From NCBI GenBank assembly GCA_963750395.1, contig CAVVQM010000008.1, positions 1 to 64,000 on the forward strand: 64,000 nucleotides of DNA. The letters are read 5' to 3'. Shown piece by piece: positions 34,889 through 43,770 of this stretch. How positions within the stretch are numbered: position 1 is the first letter of the stretch; every line of letters begins with the position of its first letter. The notes under the pieces were generated by a model. The model had not been told where the DNA came from, did not search any database, and saw nothing but the letters and a program-made list of their open reading frames with translations. The position numbers were made by a program, and so were the translations under genes. The stretch comes from JADJPO01 sp963750395. Lineage in GTDB: Bacteria > Actinomycetota > Actinomycetes > Actinomycetales > Kineosporiaceae.

Positions 34889-35562
34889 TCCTCCATTGTC
34901 TCAGCAGCCCGACGTCCGGCCGCAACGGCCAAGGCGTCCACGAGGTCGTTCATCGGGTCTCCCGAGTGGCCCTTGACCCAGCGGAAGGTGACGTCGCCGC
35001 GTTCGCGGACCAGGTCGACCAGGGGTTCCCACAGATCACGGTTGGCCACGGGCTTGCGGGCACTCGTCGTCCATCCCCGCTTCAGCCAGCCCTGCCACCA
35101 CCCGTCCCGGAAGCAGTTCACGACGTAGGTGGAGTCGCTCACCACGGTCAGCGGTGAGTCCGGCAACGAGCGGATCGCATGCAGGGCTGCGGCGATCTCC
35201 ATTCGCTGATTGGTGGTGTGGGCCTCGCCGCCGCTTCCCTGCCGCCCGTCGCCCGTGGCCCAGGCCCAGCCGCCAGGGCCGGGATTTCCGGAGCAGGCGC
35301 CGTCCGTGTAGACCTCGGTCGCGGCGCCGTTCACGGCTCGGCCCATCGTCGTCGCCGGGCCTGTTGTCGTGGGGTCTGCCGCCGCGGTGCCGCTGGTGTC
35401 GGCGCCGTCCGATCCCAGGTCGAGCGTCCCCTGCTCGTGCGCGCAGCCTTCGTGCGCCCACTTCGCCCCGGTGCCCGAGGGGAGCGAGGCGATCAGCTCG
35501 CCCGGGTCGATAGCGGAACGGCACAGCCCGCACGTCGTTGCGTACTTGGCGGTCAGAGGCAC
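34885..35562 (-). CDS. Ribonuclease HI with N-terminal zinc-finger-like segment
   Basis: 225 residues. Residues 1-45 hold CGLC...HEGC (C11, C14, H37, C40), a possible small zinc module. A Ser/Thr/Gly linker to about 80 follows. The RNase H fold then carries all four acidic residues: D87 (YTDGACSGNPGPGGWAW), E122 (NQRMEIAAA), D143 (VVSDSTYVV) and D206 (KGHSGDPMND). It removes RNA from RNA-DNA hybrids. It is the first gene of a minus-strand run, coupled by an ATGA overlap to the ABC ATPase, an odd partner. Confidence 0.9.
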   Translation of the reverse strand: MPLTAKYATTCGLCRSAIDPGELIASLPSGTGAKWAHEGCAHEQGTLDLGSDGADTSGTAAADPTTTGPATTMGRAVNGAATEVYTDGACSGNPGPGGWAWATGDGRQGSGGEAHTTNQRMEIAAALHAIRSLPDSPLTVVSDSTYVVNCFRDGWWQGWLKRGWTTSARKPVANRDLWEPLVDLVRERGDVTFRWVKGHSGDPMNDLVDALAVAAGRRAAETMEE

Positions 35563-35710
35563 CGGGGCAGCCTACGCTGAGCGCCGCATCGACAGGTCCT
35601 CGGCAGCATCCGCTCGGTACCGACCCGCAGGTGACCCGCACGTGTCTGAGGTGGTTGCCGTACCGGTTAGGGGGCATCCTTGACTGTGGCGGCGATCACC
35701 TGGAGGGGTT

Positions 35711-36646
35711 ATGCCGGACGAATCCACGGGCACACGTCTGCGCCCTGATCCGTCGATGGGCCCTGATCCGTCGATGGGCCCGGACTCGCAGGTCGCTGCC
35801 GAGTTCCTGGACGACGAGGTGGCACGCGAGCGGGCCGAGGAAGGCGCTGCCGGGGTGGGCGCTGCCGTGGTGAGCGCTGCGGAGGACCGCGCTGCCGAGG
35901 ACGGCGGGCCGGACCGGCCGCCCGGACCGGCGGTGCGGAGCGCGCACCCGGTGATCCGACACGGCCGGGAACTCGCCGAGGACCGCGGTCCGGGGTTCTG
36001 GACCAGGATGGTGGCGGTCGTCATGGCGATCACGATCGGCCTGGCCGGTGGCGTCGTGGCCCTGATCTGGCTGGTCGGCCGTGCGACCGGGGGTCTCAAC
36101 CCCTTCGAGCAGAGCACAGTCGACCGCTCGGGCAAGCCGGTGCTGCAGTCCCTGAACGATCTGGCGACCTTCCAGGCCGCGTCCGGCTACTACGAGATCG
36201 TCATCGACCAGGAGACCGACATCGCCAACCTGCCGTCCTTCCTGGCCGGCGAGCGTGTCATCTTCGTGGCGGCCGGATCGGTGGACGCCACCGTTGACTT
36301 CTCGGGTCTGGCCGACGGCGACGTGGTGACGAACGATGAGCGGACGTCGGTGGCCGTCTCGTTGCCCGCCGTCGACCTCGGCCGGCCCCGGCTCGACCTG
36401 GACCGCAGCTACGTCGCCGACCACCAGCGCGGACTGCGCGAACGACTCCAGGACGCCCTGGGTGCTCAGGGCGGTGGCCAGAACACCGAGCAGCTCTACC
36501 TCTTGGCCGATCAGCGTCTCGCCGCGGCCGCCCTCGCCACGGACGACCTGAGGCAACGGGCCCGGACCAACACCCGGTCGATGCTCACCTCACTGCTCAA
36601 CCAGGTCGGCTTCACCCAGGTCACGGTCACCTTCGCCGACGAGTAG
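35711..36646 (+). CDS. DUF4230 membrane-anchored protein
   Basis: 311 residues. A disordered acidic head with repeated MGPDPS units is followed by one hydrophobic helix around 100-122 (VAVVMAITIGLAGGVVALIWLV). An extracellular DUF4230 domain then starts with VLQSLNDLATFQAASGYYEIVIDQE and ends with RARTNTRSMLTSLLNQVGFTQVTVTF. The domain is widespread with no known biochemical role. ATG at 35711 follows GGAGGGG. A weak TTGACT at about 35680 could be its -35 element. Its stop lies 14 bp from the convergent GH26 stop. Confidence 0.83.
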   Translation: MPDESTGTRLRPDPSMGPDPSMGPDSQVAAEFLDDEVARERAEEGAAGVGAAVVSAAEDRAAEDGGPDRPPGPAVRSAHPVIRHGRELAEDRGPGFWTRMVAVVMAITIGLAGGVVALIWLVGRATGGLNPFEQSTVDRSGKPVLQSLNDLATFQAASGYYEIVIDQETDIANLPSFLAGERVIFVAAGSVDATVDFSGLADGDVVTNDERTSVAVSLPAVDLGRPRLDLDRSYVADHQRGLRERLQDALGAQGGGQNTEQLYLLADQRLAAAALATDDLRQRARTNTRSMLTSLLNQVGFTQVTVTFADE

Positions 36647-36660
36647 GTCGCGGCCGACTC

Positions 36661-38235
36661 TCAGTTGTTGCCCCACTTGAGGTCCTTGAACACCGAGGCC
36701 GCATTCGGGTTGGCCCCGCTGCCGTAGATCGTGAAGTCGGCGTTGCCACCGTGCACGACGTTGAAGTAGGCGGAGTACAGCACCTTGCCGGAGGCGGACG
36801 ACGGGATGCGCTCGCCGATCTGCCAGGTCGAGGTGTTGGCGTGCTTGTTCATCCAGGCGTTGAAGGCCTTGATCCAGGCCGCCGAGTCGGCGCCGCCCTG
36901 GCTGGACGGCTTCAGGCCCCACTCGGGGAAGCCGAGCGGCTTGCCGTGCGCCTTGGCGAACTGGCGCCAGGCCTCCGGGCCGATCGGGTTCCCGTTGCCG
37001 TCCTTGCCCGCCGCGGTGGCGTTCCAGCCCTCGACACTCGAGTTCGCCTTGTCCTGGTAGTCGTTGTAGTAGTCCGGGGCGATCACGTCGACCACGTCGT
37101 CCCCGGGGTACCAGGAGCTGATCGGAAGCCCGGTGTGATCGCCGTAGTTCGGCGAGAAGACGATGTAGATCTCGGGGAGTTCGGCACGCAGGATCGCCGC
37201 ATACCGTGCGAAGGCCTTCTTGTAGTCGGCGGAGTTCCCGCTGGTGACCATCCAGTTCGAGTACCAGTCGCCGTTCATCTCGTGGAACGGCCGCACGAAC
37301 GTCGGGCCTTTGGCGCCCTTGCGGTTGGAGGCGATCACCTTGGCGGCTGCCCGCCACCGGTCGTCGTAGGCACCGTTCGCGGCGGCAGCGTAGTTCTCGT
37401 CGCTGCCCAGCACCGTGCCGCCGACCGCGATGTCAACCGCCTTGTCCCAGTTGCGGTACGCCGACGTCAGGCCCGGGATGGTCCGCTGCACGGAGTCGTC
37501 GGTGTCGGCCCAGAAGGCGGCCAGGTTGACGTTCTGGCCGCCCAGCCACTTCGACAGCGATCCGTCGGTCACCCCCTTGCCCGACGCGCCGGCGTACCAG
37601 CCGCCCATCTTCCGTCCGTCCAGCACCACTCCCGGCCGCAGGCCGCCGGTGCCGGAGCCCGAGGACTTCGAGGACTTCGAGGACTTCGAGGACTTCGAGC
37701 CGGACGCCGTCGAGGCCTTCTTGGTGGCCTTCCTGGTGGCGGTCTTCGTCGCCTTCTTGGTGGCGGAGGCGGACGGTGAGGCGCTCGGTGACGGCGAGTC
37801 GCTGGCCCGCGGTGCGGACAGCGGCGGCCGGCTGCGCAATTCGGTGTCGGGCAACGGGCTCAGGGCCGCGGTGTCGTCGACCGTCGTGGTGAGGCTGTCG
37901 AGGCCGGGGACCGGCACGTTCAGGCTCATCGCCACGAAGGTGGCGACCCCCGCCGCCCCGACCGCGGCGAAGAGGCCGCCTCGAATGCGCTGATTACGGC
38001 GTCTGCTCGCCCGCTGGGTCCGTGCCTCGGTGCGTGGGCGGGTGCGCCCGGCGACGACCGTGGGAGCGACCGCGACGTGACGGCGACGACTCGACCCGAC
38101 GCCACCCTCCCGCCGCGCCTCACGACGGCTGCGGGGTTCCTCGGCCAAGCTGTGACCTGCGACGCCCCGGCTCGACGGAGCGTCAGGGTCAAGATCGAGC
38201 TCGAGATCGAGCTCGAGATCGGGAAGGGCGGTCAC
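36661..38235 (-). CDS. Membrane-anchored GH26 glycoside hydrolase (beta-mannanase-like)
   Basis: 524 residues from the preferred GTG at 38235, which has GGGGGA eight bases upstream. Alternatives at 38343 and 38376 add residues lacking a ribosome site. Order: acidic tail with LELDLELDLD (from 12-base DNA repeats), basic region, one hydrophobic helix at about 87-104, then a long Ser/Lys/Thr/Ala linker. The GH26 barrel has both catalytic glutamates: acid/base in FVRPFHEMNGDWYSNW (about E319) and nucleophile in GFPEWGLKPS (about E438). Expected to act outside the cell on beta-1,4-mannan or a related beta-glucan; the product's true polymer is unknown. Confidence 0.86.
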   Translation of the reverse strand: MTALPDLELDLELDLDPDAPSSRGVAGHSLAEEPRSRREARREGGVGSSRRRHVAVAPTVVAGRTRPRTEARTQRASRRRNQRIRGGLFAAVGAAGVATFVAMSLNVPVPGLDSLTTTVDDTAALSPLPDTELRSRPPLSAPRASDSPSPSASPSASATKKATKTATRKATKKASTASGSKSSKSSKSSKSSGSGTGGLRPGVVLDGRKMGGWYAGASGKGVTDGSLSKWLGGQNVNLAAFWADTDDSVQRTIPGLTSAYRNWDKAVDIAVGGTVLGSDENYAAAANGAYDDRWRAAAKVIASNRKGAKGPTFVRPFHEMNGDWYSNWMVTSGNSADYKKAFARYAAILRAELPEIYIVFSPNYGDHTGLPISSWYPGDDVVDVIAPDYYNDYQDKANSSVEGWNATAAGKDGNGNPIGPEAWRQFAKAHGKPLGFPEWGLKPSSQGGADSAAWIKAFNAWMNKHANTSTWQIGERIPSSASGKVLYSAYFNVVHGGNADFTIYGSGANPNAASVFKDLKWGNN

Positions 38236-38601
38236 GTGGGATTCCCCCGGGAACTGGGCATACGTCTGCTCGAGCACCGCCACACCGTGTCGGCTCGCGG
38301 CTGTAGCGATCCTTAGGTCACTGTTAACTGTTCGTAGTGGCATGGCACGTCGCGTTGACTGTGGGCGCGTGTCCACAGCCCCCCCATCCAGCGGTCGGGC
38401 GATCCGGGGCGGTCCCCGGAGAGTCGGCTATGGCCGGGCCCCCGCCCGGCAAGCGGTCAATCTATACCGATAGCCGTGTCGATTGCGGGGGTTGCGCGGA
38501 ACTCACCCGCATCGTGCCTCTCGTCAAGGAGTAGTATCTGAGATATATCTTTGCGATATATCTCAGGTCGCAAGCGCTGGCCATCGCCAAAGGGGGCTCC
38601 A
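38236..38601. other. Divergent intergenic region, 366 bp
   Basis: Separates GH26 (minus) from the giant membrane protein gene (plus). It contains the perfect ATATATC palindrome at 38538-38566 and otherwise shows no credible frame, RNA fold or repeat. The plus-strand gene begins only 36 bp after the palindrome. Confidence 0.6.
38538..38566. promoter_or_regulatory. Perfect 12 bp inverted repeat (PadR-type operator candidate)
   Basis: CTGAGATATATC, 5 bp loop TTTGC, GATATATCTCAG. In a GC-rich genome such an AT-rich dyad stands out. It resembles the GATATATC palindromes bound by PadR-like and GntR/YtrA-like repressors, and lies 36 bp upstream of the 38602 start. No PadR gene is in the window. Could also form an RNA hairpin in the leader. 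Confidence 0.72.
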
Positions 38602-41600
38602 GTGAACGACAGCGAGTCAGGTTTCGCCGGCGTCCGGGAGTCGCTGGTCGACCCTGGGCACTGCCCGTCATGCGGCGCACCGCTGACGTCGTCCCGTTGC
38701 TCGGCCTGCGGGGTGGATCTCGGGTCACCGGACGGGATGCGGCTGTGGCAGCTGAGTCAGCAGGTGGCGGTCCTGCTCGGGGAGCGCGACCAACTCCTGA
38801 CCCGCCTCCGGCTGACTGCGCGGTTGACTGCGCGGTCAGGCGCCGCCGTACCCGCCACGGTGCCCGCGCACCCGGCCGGTCCACGTCCGCAGCCCCCGGG
38901 CGCCAACCCGCCGCCGTCGTCCGGCGTCGGACCCGATGCGCCGCCGATCCCCCTGCCTGCCTACCCGGCGATGGGTCCGCGTGCGGCGGCGCCGTCCTCG
39001 GTGACGGGCCCGGGCGGTCCGTCGCTGTTCGCCCGGATCGGCGTCCAGGGGCTGTTGGTCGGGCTCGGCGCGCTCCTGGTCGCGATCGCGGGCATCGTGT
39101 TCCTGGTCTTCACCTGGGACCGGCTGTCCCTGGGTGGGCGCGCCGCCGTGGTCGGTGTGCTGACCCTGGCCGCCATGGCCGGGGCGACCTGGCTGCGGCC
39201 CCGGCTGCCGGAGACCGCGGAAGGGATCGGTGCGATCGCCGTCGCACTGGTCCTCGCCGACGCCTGGGCGATCCGAGCCACCGGACTGTTGGGAACCGCT
39301 GACTGGGCGTGGGCCGGCTACTGGGCACTGGCCACGACGATGTGCGTCGCCGTGCTGCTGGGGTGGGCACGGTTCAGCGCCGTGCGAGTGGCCTCGATGA
39401 TCGGCTCGCTGCTGATTCCGCTGCCCGCGGTGCTGGCCGGCGCCTGGGTGAGCGGTCGCACCGGGACCGACTCCTATCAGGTGTGGGGGCTGCTGGCCGC
39501 CGCCGCGCTCACCGTCATCGCCCTGATCATGCCGCCGACCTGGCGGTTCGAACGGCGTCTGCTGGCGGTGCTCGGTGCGGTCGGTTGGTTGGGCGTCCTG
39601 CCGGGCATCGCCTGGCTGGCCCTCAGTGAGAGCGCCTGGATGGGCACGGCGGTGGCCCTGGTCCTGACGGGCGTCGCCGCGATGCATGCCTGGGCCGCGC
39701 CCCGCCTGGTCGGTCGGGATGCTGCCGGCGCCTGGTCCGCCGCGTTCGGCGGATCCGCTGCGCTGGTGCCCCCGGTCGCCCTGAGCATCGCCAACGAATC
39801 GTCACGGATCTCTGGCGCCCTGCTCTACGCACTCATCCCGGTCACGGCAGCGCTGGTCGCCCTGGCCGTCAGGCCCACCTGTGGCCCGGGCAGGACCGTC
39901 GGGTTCGTCTCTCACCGCTGGAGCCTGCGCGGCGCGCGAGGGGTCACGCTGCTCGCCGCGCTCCCGGCGCTGGTGGTATCGGCCGTCACCCCGCTGACGG
40001 TCTCCGGTGCCCTCGATGAGATCTGGAGGGCCGAGCCCGGGACGCCGCTGTCCGACACCAGCCTCGACCTGTTGGTCAGCCTGGGCGACGAGCACCTGTA
40101 CCTGGTCGCCAGCCTCGTGCTCACGGGGGTGCTGCTGCTGGCCGCGCGCCCGGTGCGGTGGACGGCGCCGGCCGCAACGATGATCGCGGCGGGTCTGCTG
40201 CTCGGCCCGTTGTCACCCGCGCTGCCGATCTGGGCCACGCTGGCCCTGTCCATCGCGCTCGCCGCCGGTGCCGGCTGGACGGCGCGGCGGGTCGGCCTGC
40301 GCCGGCCCGACTGGCTTGCCCCCGGGCCCTGGCGCGCAGAGCTGGTCGCCACGGCGTCGATCGTCGTCGCGGTCGTCGCGGTTCTCGTGGCCGTCGCTCT
40401 GGCCTGGACCGTGCGTGAGTTCTCGGTGCCGGTGACGGTGGCCGCGGCGCTCGCGCTGCCCGCCCTACCGGCCGTCCTGCCCGCCGGCTGGTGGTCGGTC
40501 CGGCCGGTGCTCACCGCGACCGCGGTCGGTGCGATCTCCCTGAGTGTGGGATTCGTTCCCGCAGTGGCGCGATCGGCCTTCGGCCGGGCGGATGCCCTGA
40601 CGCTGGTCGACCCGCGGGTGATGGGGCTGACCGCGGCCGTGATCGGCGTCGTCCTCGTCGGGCTACCGGCGCCGGAGACCTGGCGCAGGATCACCCTTGA
40701 TCGAGCAGCCGGTGCCGCGGTGGCCTTCGTGCTCGCCGCGTTCCCGGTGCTCAGGGTGATCACCGGATCGGCCACCTCGTGGACGGCCGCCACCGCCGTG
40801 ATGGTCTGCGCCGCACTGCTTCTGCTCGCAGCAGTCGCGGCTGCGCACCCGTCGTCCCCGTCGTCCCCGGCCGGCTCGATGATGCCGCTGGCGGGCGCCG
40901 GGCTCATCCCGGCGGCGGTGCTCGCCACCGCGGTCGCCGCGGTCATGGTCAACCCGGCGACGGAGTGGAACGACGTCCGGATCATCGCCGCTGCGGCCGT
41001 GGCGATCGTGGCGCTGATCGTCGCGGCGCTGTCGGCGCTGGTCGGGCGATCAGGGGTGGTGGATCGTCGGGTGCCGGCAGCGGAGCTCGGCACGGGCGCG
41101 CTCCTGGCCCTGCTGGCCTTGCCCGCGCTCGCCATCCCGGCCCTGGAGGGCCCGGTTGACGACCGAGCGTGGGTGGTCCCCCTGCTGCTGGGTGTCGGGG
41201 TGACCGCGCTGGCCATGTCGCCCGGGCGCCGGCGCCTGGCCTGGGCGGGCTGGGTCCTGCTCGCGGCGTCGAACGCCTTCCGGCTGATCAGCTCCGGGGT
41301 GGAGGTCGTCGAGGCCTACACCCTGCCGCCGGCTCTGGCGCTGCTGGCCGTCAGTGCGCTGCGGTTGCGTCTGGATCGGCGCGACGCCGCGCGCAGCACC
41401 GTGGTGCCGGGACTGTCGCTGGTGGTGCTGCCGTCCGTGCTGGCCTCTGCCGACGGGGCCTGGCAGCGCCCGGCGCTGCTGATCGCCCTCGGCGCGCTCG
41501 CCCTGGCCGGTCGCCGGTGGCTCGACCCCCGGGTGCGTCCGGCCGCCTTCCTCGCGGCGCTCGCGGCCGCGGGTGGGGCGGGACTGGCCCGGGCCATCGG

Positions 41601-42066
41601 TGCGAGCGAGCTGATCGAACCGACGTGGCGCCAGCTCGAGGTGTGGACGCTCCCGGCGGCGGTGGTGGTGCTCGCCGGTGGTCTGCTGCTGCTCGCCGAC
41701 AGGCCGGGGCTGCGCTCCCGGTGGCCGCTGGCGCCGGGTATCGCGTTGCTGTTGGTCCCGTCGCTGGTCGCCGCACTGGACGGCGAGCCGGTCTGGCGGG
41801 TGGCCCTGGTCGCGGTCCTGGCCGCGGCCGTGGTGCTGTTCGGGGTGTGGCGTCGGTTGCAGGCGCCGCTGCTGTACGGCGGCGGGCTGCTCGCCGTCCA
41901 CGCGGTCGTGCAACTCGCACCGTGGGTGACCCGCGTGATCGCCGGGATGCCGCGGTGGGTGCCCCTGGTCGCGGTCGGCCTGGTCCTGCTGGCGCTCGGC
42001 GCCACCTACGAGAAGCGGCTTCGGGACCTGCGGGCGGTACGCGTGCGGGTGGGCGGGCTGCGGTGA
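38602..42066 (+). CDS. SCO7613-type giant membrane protein with zinc-ribbon head
   Basis: 1154 residues. N-terminal zinc ribbon CPSCGAPLTSSRCSACG (about 19-36), a helical segment with SQQVAVLLGERDQLL (coiled-coil-like), a Pro-rich linker, then more than 25 hydrophobic helices to the end. This is the layout of actinobacterial proteins named after the SCO7613 C-terminal domain. Function is not known; it may be a scaffold or part of the envelope machinery. The GTG at 38602 has AAAGGGGG upstream, and the frame to the left only overlaps the palindrome. Ends near a small hairpin. Confidence 0.87.
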   Translation: MNDSESGFAGVRESLVDPGHCPSCGAPLTSSRCSACGVDLGSPDGMRLWQLSQQVAVLLGERDQLLTRLRLTARLTARSGAAVPATVPAHPAGPRPQPPGANPPPSSGVGPDAPPIPLPAYPAMGPRAAAPSSVTGPGGPSLFARIGVQGLLVGLGALLVAIAGIVFLVFTWDRLSLGGRAAVVGVLTLAAMAGATWLRPRLPETAEGIGAIAVALVLADAWAIRATGLLGTADWAWAGYWALATTMCVAVLLGWARFSAVRVASMIGSLLIPLPAVLAGAWVSGRTGTDSYQVWGLLAAAALTVIALIMPPTWRFERRLLAVLGAVGWLGVLPGIAWLALSESAWMGTAVALVLTGVAAMHAWAAPRLVGRDAAGAWSAAFGGSAALVPPVALSIANESSRISGALLYALIPVTAALVALAVRPTCGPGRTVGFVSHRWSLRGARGVTLLAALPALVVSAVTPLTVSGALDEIWRAEPGTPLSDTSLDLLVSLGDEHLYLVASLVLTGVLLLAARPVRWTAPAATMIAAGLLLGPLSPALPIWATLALSIALAAGAGWTARRVGLRRPDWLAPGPWRAELVATASIVVAVVAVLVAVALAWTVREFSVPVTVAAALALPALPAVLPAGWWSVRPVLTATAVGAISLSVGFVPAVARSAFGRADALTLVDPRVMGLTAAVIGVVLVGLPAPETWRRITLDRAAGAAVAFVLAAFPVLRVITGSATSWTAATAVMVCAALLLLAAVAAAHPSSPSSPAGSMMPLAGAGLIPAAVLATAVAAVMVNPATEWNDVRIIAAAAVAIVALIVAALSALVGRSGVVDRRVPAAELGTGALLALLALPALAIPALEGPVDDRAWVVPLLLGVGVTALAMSPGRRRLAWAGWVLLAASNAFRLISSGVEVVEAYTLPPALALLAVSALRLRLDRRDAARSTVVPGLSLVVLPSVLASADGAWQRPALLIALGALALAGRRWLDPRVRPAAFLAALAAAGGAGLARAIGASELIEPTWRQLEVWTLPAAVVVLAGGLLLLADRPGLRSRWPLAPGIALLLVPSLVAALDGEPVWRVALVAVLAAAVVLFGVWRRLQAPLLYGGGLLAVHAVVQLAPWVTRVIAGMPRWVPLVAVGLVLLALGATYEKRLRDLRAVRVRVGGLR

Positions 42067-42073
42067 GGTGCTG

Positions 42074-42093
42074 CCCCCGAGCCGGTTCGGGGG
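42074..42093 (+). terminator. Short GC hairpin after the giant membrane gene
   Basis: Seven-base stem CCCCCGA/TCGGGGG with a six-base loop, 7 bp after the stop at 42066. No T-run follows, so termination would be intrinsic only in the actinobacterial, U-less sense. Confidence 0.45.
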
Positions 42094-42159
42094 TGGCTCA
42101 GGGGTGACTCCGGGACGGCCCCGGATCCGCCGTGGCTCGCTTCGGCGCAGAGTTGAGAC

Positions 42160-42729
42160 ATGAACACGACGCCCTCGCATAACGAGAACGAGAACGAGTC
42201 CCTGTCCCTCGACACCACCCCCGCCTGGGGATCCGCCGACAGCGGTAGCCAGGACACGGTCATCACTCCCGAGCCCGGTCCCCCGCCGCTGGGCGCGACC
42301 CCACCCGGGTCGGCCGGACCGAATCGTCCCCAGTCCACCGTGGGTGCCGGCCTGTTCGACGGCATTCGCCGTCGTGGAGTGGTCCGCCCCGACTCAGGCC
42401 GAATGGTCGCCGGGGTCGCCGCCGGTCTCGCCGCCAAGTGGGGCGTCAGCCCCGTCGCGGTCCGGGTCGCCTTCGCGGTGCTGGCCCTGTTCGGTGGTCT
42501 CGGTGTCTTCCTCTACGGCCTGGGCTGGATGCTGCTGCCCCAACCGGATGGCCGCATCCACCTGCAGCAGGTGCTGAACGGCACCCTGAGCGCCGGGTTC
42601 TTCGGCGCCCTGGCCACGATGCTGGTCGCTGTTCCCGCCGGTGCCGAAGGGCCCGGTTGGTTCGGGATCCTCGTGGTCGCGGCGCTGGTGGTCTGGCTGG
42701 TCCGGCGCAACAGGTCGGTCTCCGCCTGA
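42160..42729 (+). CDS. PspC-domain membrane protein
   Basis: 189 residues. Disordered acidic/Pro-rich head (1-65), then the PspC domain: DSGRMVAGVAAGLAAKWGVSPVAVRVAFAVLALFGGLGVFLYGLGWMLLPQ (about 78-130). Two more hydrophobic helices lie at the C-terminus. PspC domains sense envelope stress in proteobacteria; in actinobacteria they are also fused to histidine kinases. Here it is a stand-alone membrane protein, so the role is unclear. Weak ribosome site at the 42160 start. A strong hairpin follows at 42743. Confidence 0.88.
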   Translation: MNTTPSHNENENESLSLDTTPAWGSADSGSQDTVITPEPGPPPLGATPPGSAGPNRPQSTVGAGLFDGIRRRGVVRPDSGRMVAGVAAGLAAKWGVSPVAVRVAFAVLALFGGLGVFLYGLGWMLLPQPDGRIHLQQVLNGTLSAGFFGALATMLVAVPAGAEGPGWFGILVVAALVVWLVRRNRSVSA

Positions 42730-42742
42730 GTCCGACACCCCC

Positions 42743-42788
42743 GGCTGTGTCGGGTTCGCCACTGATCGACGGCGAACCCGGCACAGCC
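42743..42788. terminator. Bidirectional hairpin terminator
   Basis: 18 bp arms (42743-42760 with 42771-42788) broken only by one G-T pair, loop of 10, between the convergent PspC and DUF5302 genes. Core GTGTCGGGTTCGCC resembles the hairpin at 59386. Confidence 0.78.
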
Positions 42789-42824
42789 CCTTCGCGTGCT
42801 CGATGCCTTGCCCGGCGACGGCTT

Positions 42825-43061
42825 TCAGCCGGACTTGCGCCGGAACGTCCGCTGCGGCTTGGCGGGGGCCGGATGCACGGCCTGCGTCTTCGGGTCGGCC
42901 GAGGCGCTCTGACCAGGCCGGCCGGACTTCTTGCGATCCAAGGCCTCCCGGAACCGGCGACGGGCGGCGTCCTGCTCGCTCTCGGCCGCGTCCGGCGGGT
43001 CCTGTGCTGTCGGGGTCGCGTCGGAGCTCTCACTGTCGCCCGAGGCGTTGACTGCGGTCAT
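42825..43061 (-). CDS. DUF5302 domain protein
   Basis: 78 residues, low complexity and highly charged, with the DUF5302 core RRRFREALDRKKSG and the terminal FRRKSG. Function unknown; small actinobacterial proteins of this family have been noted only as conserved. Start ATG at 43061 (MTAVNAS); an in-frame upstream start at 43097 adds a 12-residue tail of poor quality. Lies 45 bp downstream of yciO on the same strand and may be cotranscribed. Confidence 0.82.
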   Translation of the reverse strand: MTAVNASGDSESSDATPTAQDPPDAAESEQDAARRRFREALDRKKSGRPGQSASADPKTQAVHPAPAKPQRTFRRKSG

Positions 43062-43106
43062 GTGGTCATCGTGACGCACCGGGACGGCCCAGGCCAACGG
43101 GCGGAC

Positions 43107-43727
43107 TCAGCCGAACGGAGCGGGATCGCCGCCGCCGACCCGCAGCACCTCCGGCGTCCCGCCGGAGAAGTCGACGACGGTGGTCGGTTCGCTTCCGCAC
43201 TCGCCGGAGTCGATCACGGCGTCCACGACGTGGTCCAGGGCCTCCTTGACCAGCCAGCCGTCGGTCAGCGGTTCCTCCTCGTCGGGAAGCAGCAGGGATG
43301 AGGTGAGCATCGGCTCACCCAGCTCGGCCAACAGGGCCAGCGGCACCGGGTGGTTCGGGATGCGCACGCCGACGGTCTTCTTCTTAGGGTGCAGCAACCT
43401 GCGTGGTACCTCCTTCGTGGCCGGCAGGATGAAGGTGTAGCTACCCGGAGTGGCCGCCTTGATCGCCCGGAAGACCCGGTTGTCGACCTGGACGAACTGG
43501 CCGAGTTGGGCGAAGTCCCGGCACAGCAGCGTGAAGTGGTGCTTGTCGTCGAGGTGGCGGATGCGCACGATGCGTTCCTTGCCAGCCGCGTTGCCGAGCG
43601 AGCAGCCGAGCGCGAACACCGAGTCGGTGGGGTAGGCGATCAGGCCGCCGTCCCGCACGATCTGCACCGCTTGGGAGATCGCCCGCGGCTGTGGGTTGCG
43701 CGGGTGGACGTCGAAGTACCTGGCCAC
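43107..43727 (-). CDS. yciO: YciO-type Sua5/YrdC domain protein (threonylcarbamoyl-AMP synthase family)
   Basis: 206 residues, the same length and pattern as Escherichia coli YciO: HPRNPQPRAISQAVQIVRDGGLIAYPTDSVFALGC, HFTLLCRDFAQL, GSYTFILPATKEVPRRLL, VGVRIPNHPVP, EPMLTSSLLLP. The YrdC/Sua5 fold binds ATP, threonine and bicarbonate and makes threonylcarbamoyl-AMP for tRNA t6A37. YciO-type members are paralogues whose in vivo role is debated. The basic KRxR/SxN site is largely kept. Start ATG at 43727. Expression unit probably includes the DUF5302 gene. Confidence 0.92.
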   Translation of the reverse strand: MARYFDVHPRNPQPRAISQAVQIVRDGGLIAYPTDSVFALGCSLGNAAGKERIVRIRHLDDKHHFTLLCRDFAQLGQFVQVDNRVFRAIKAATPGSYTFILPATKEVPRRLLHPKKKTVGVRIPNHPVPLALLAELGEPMLTSSLLLPDEEEPLTDGWLVKEALDHVVDAVIDSGECGSEPTTVVDFSGGTPEVLRVGGGDPAPFG

Positions 43728-43770
43728 GGCGCGAGCCTAGTCCCCATCCGGACCGACGAGCGTCTCACCC

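Noticed and set aside
38236..38537. Riboswitch upstream of GH26
   Set aside because: No conserved riboswitch core seen; only the palindrome is convincing.
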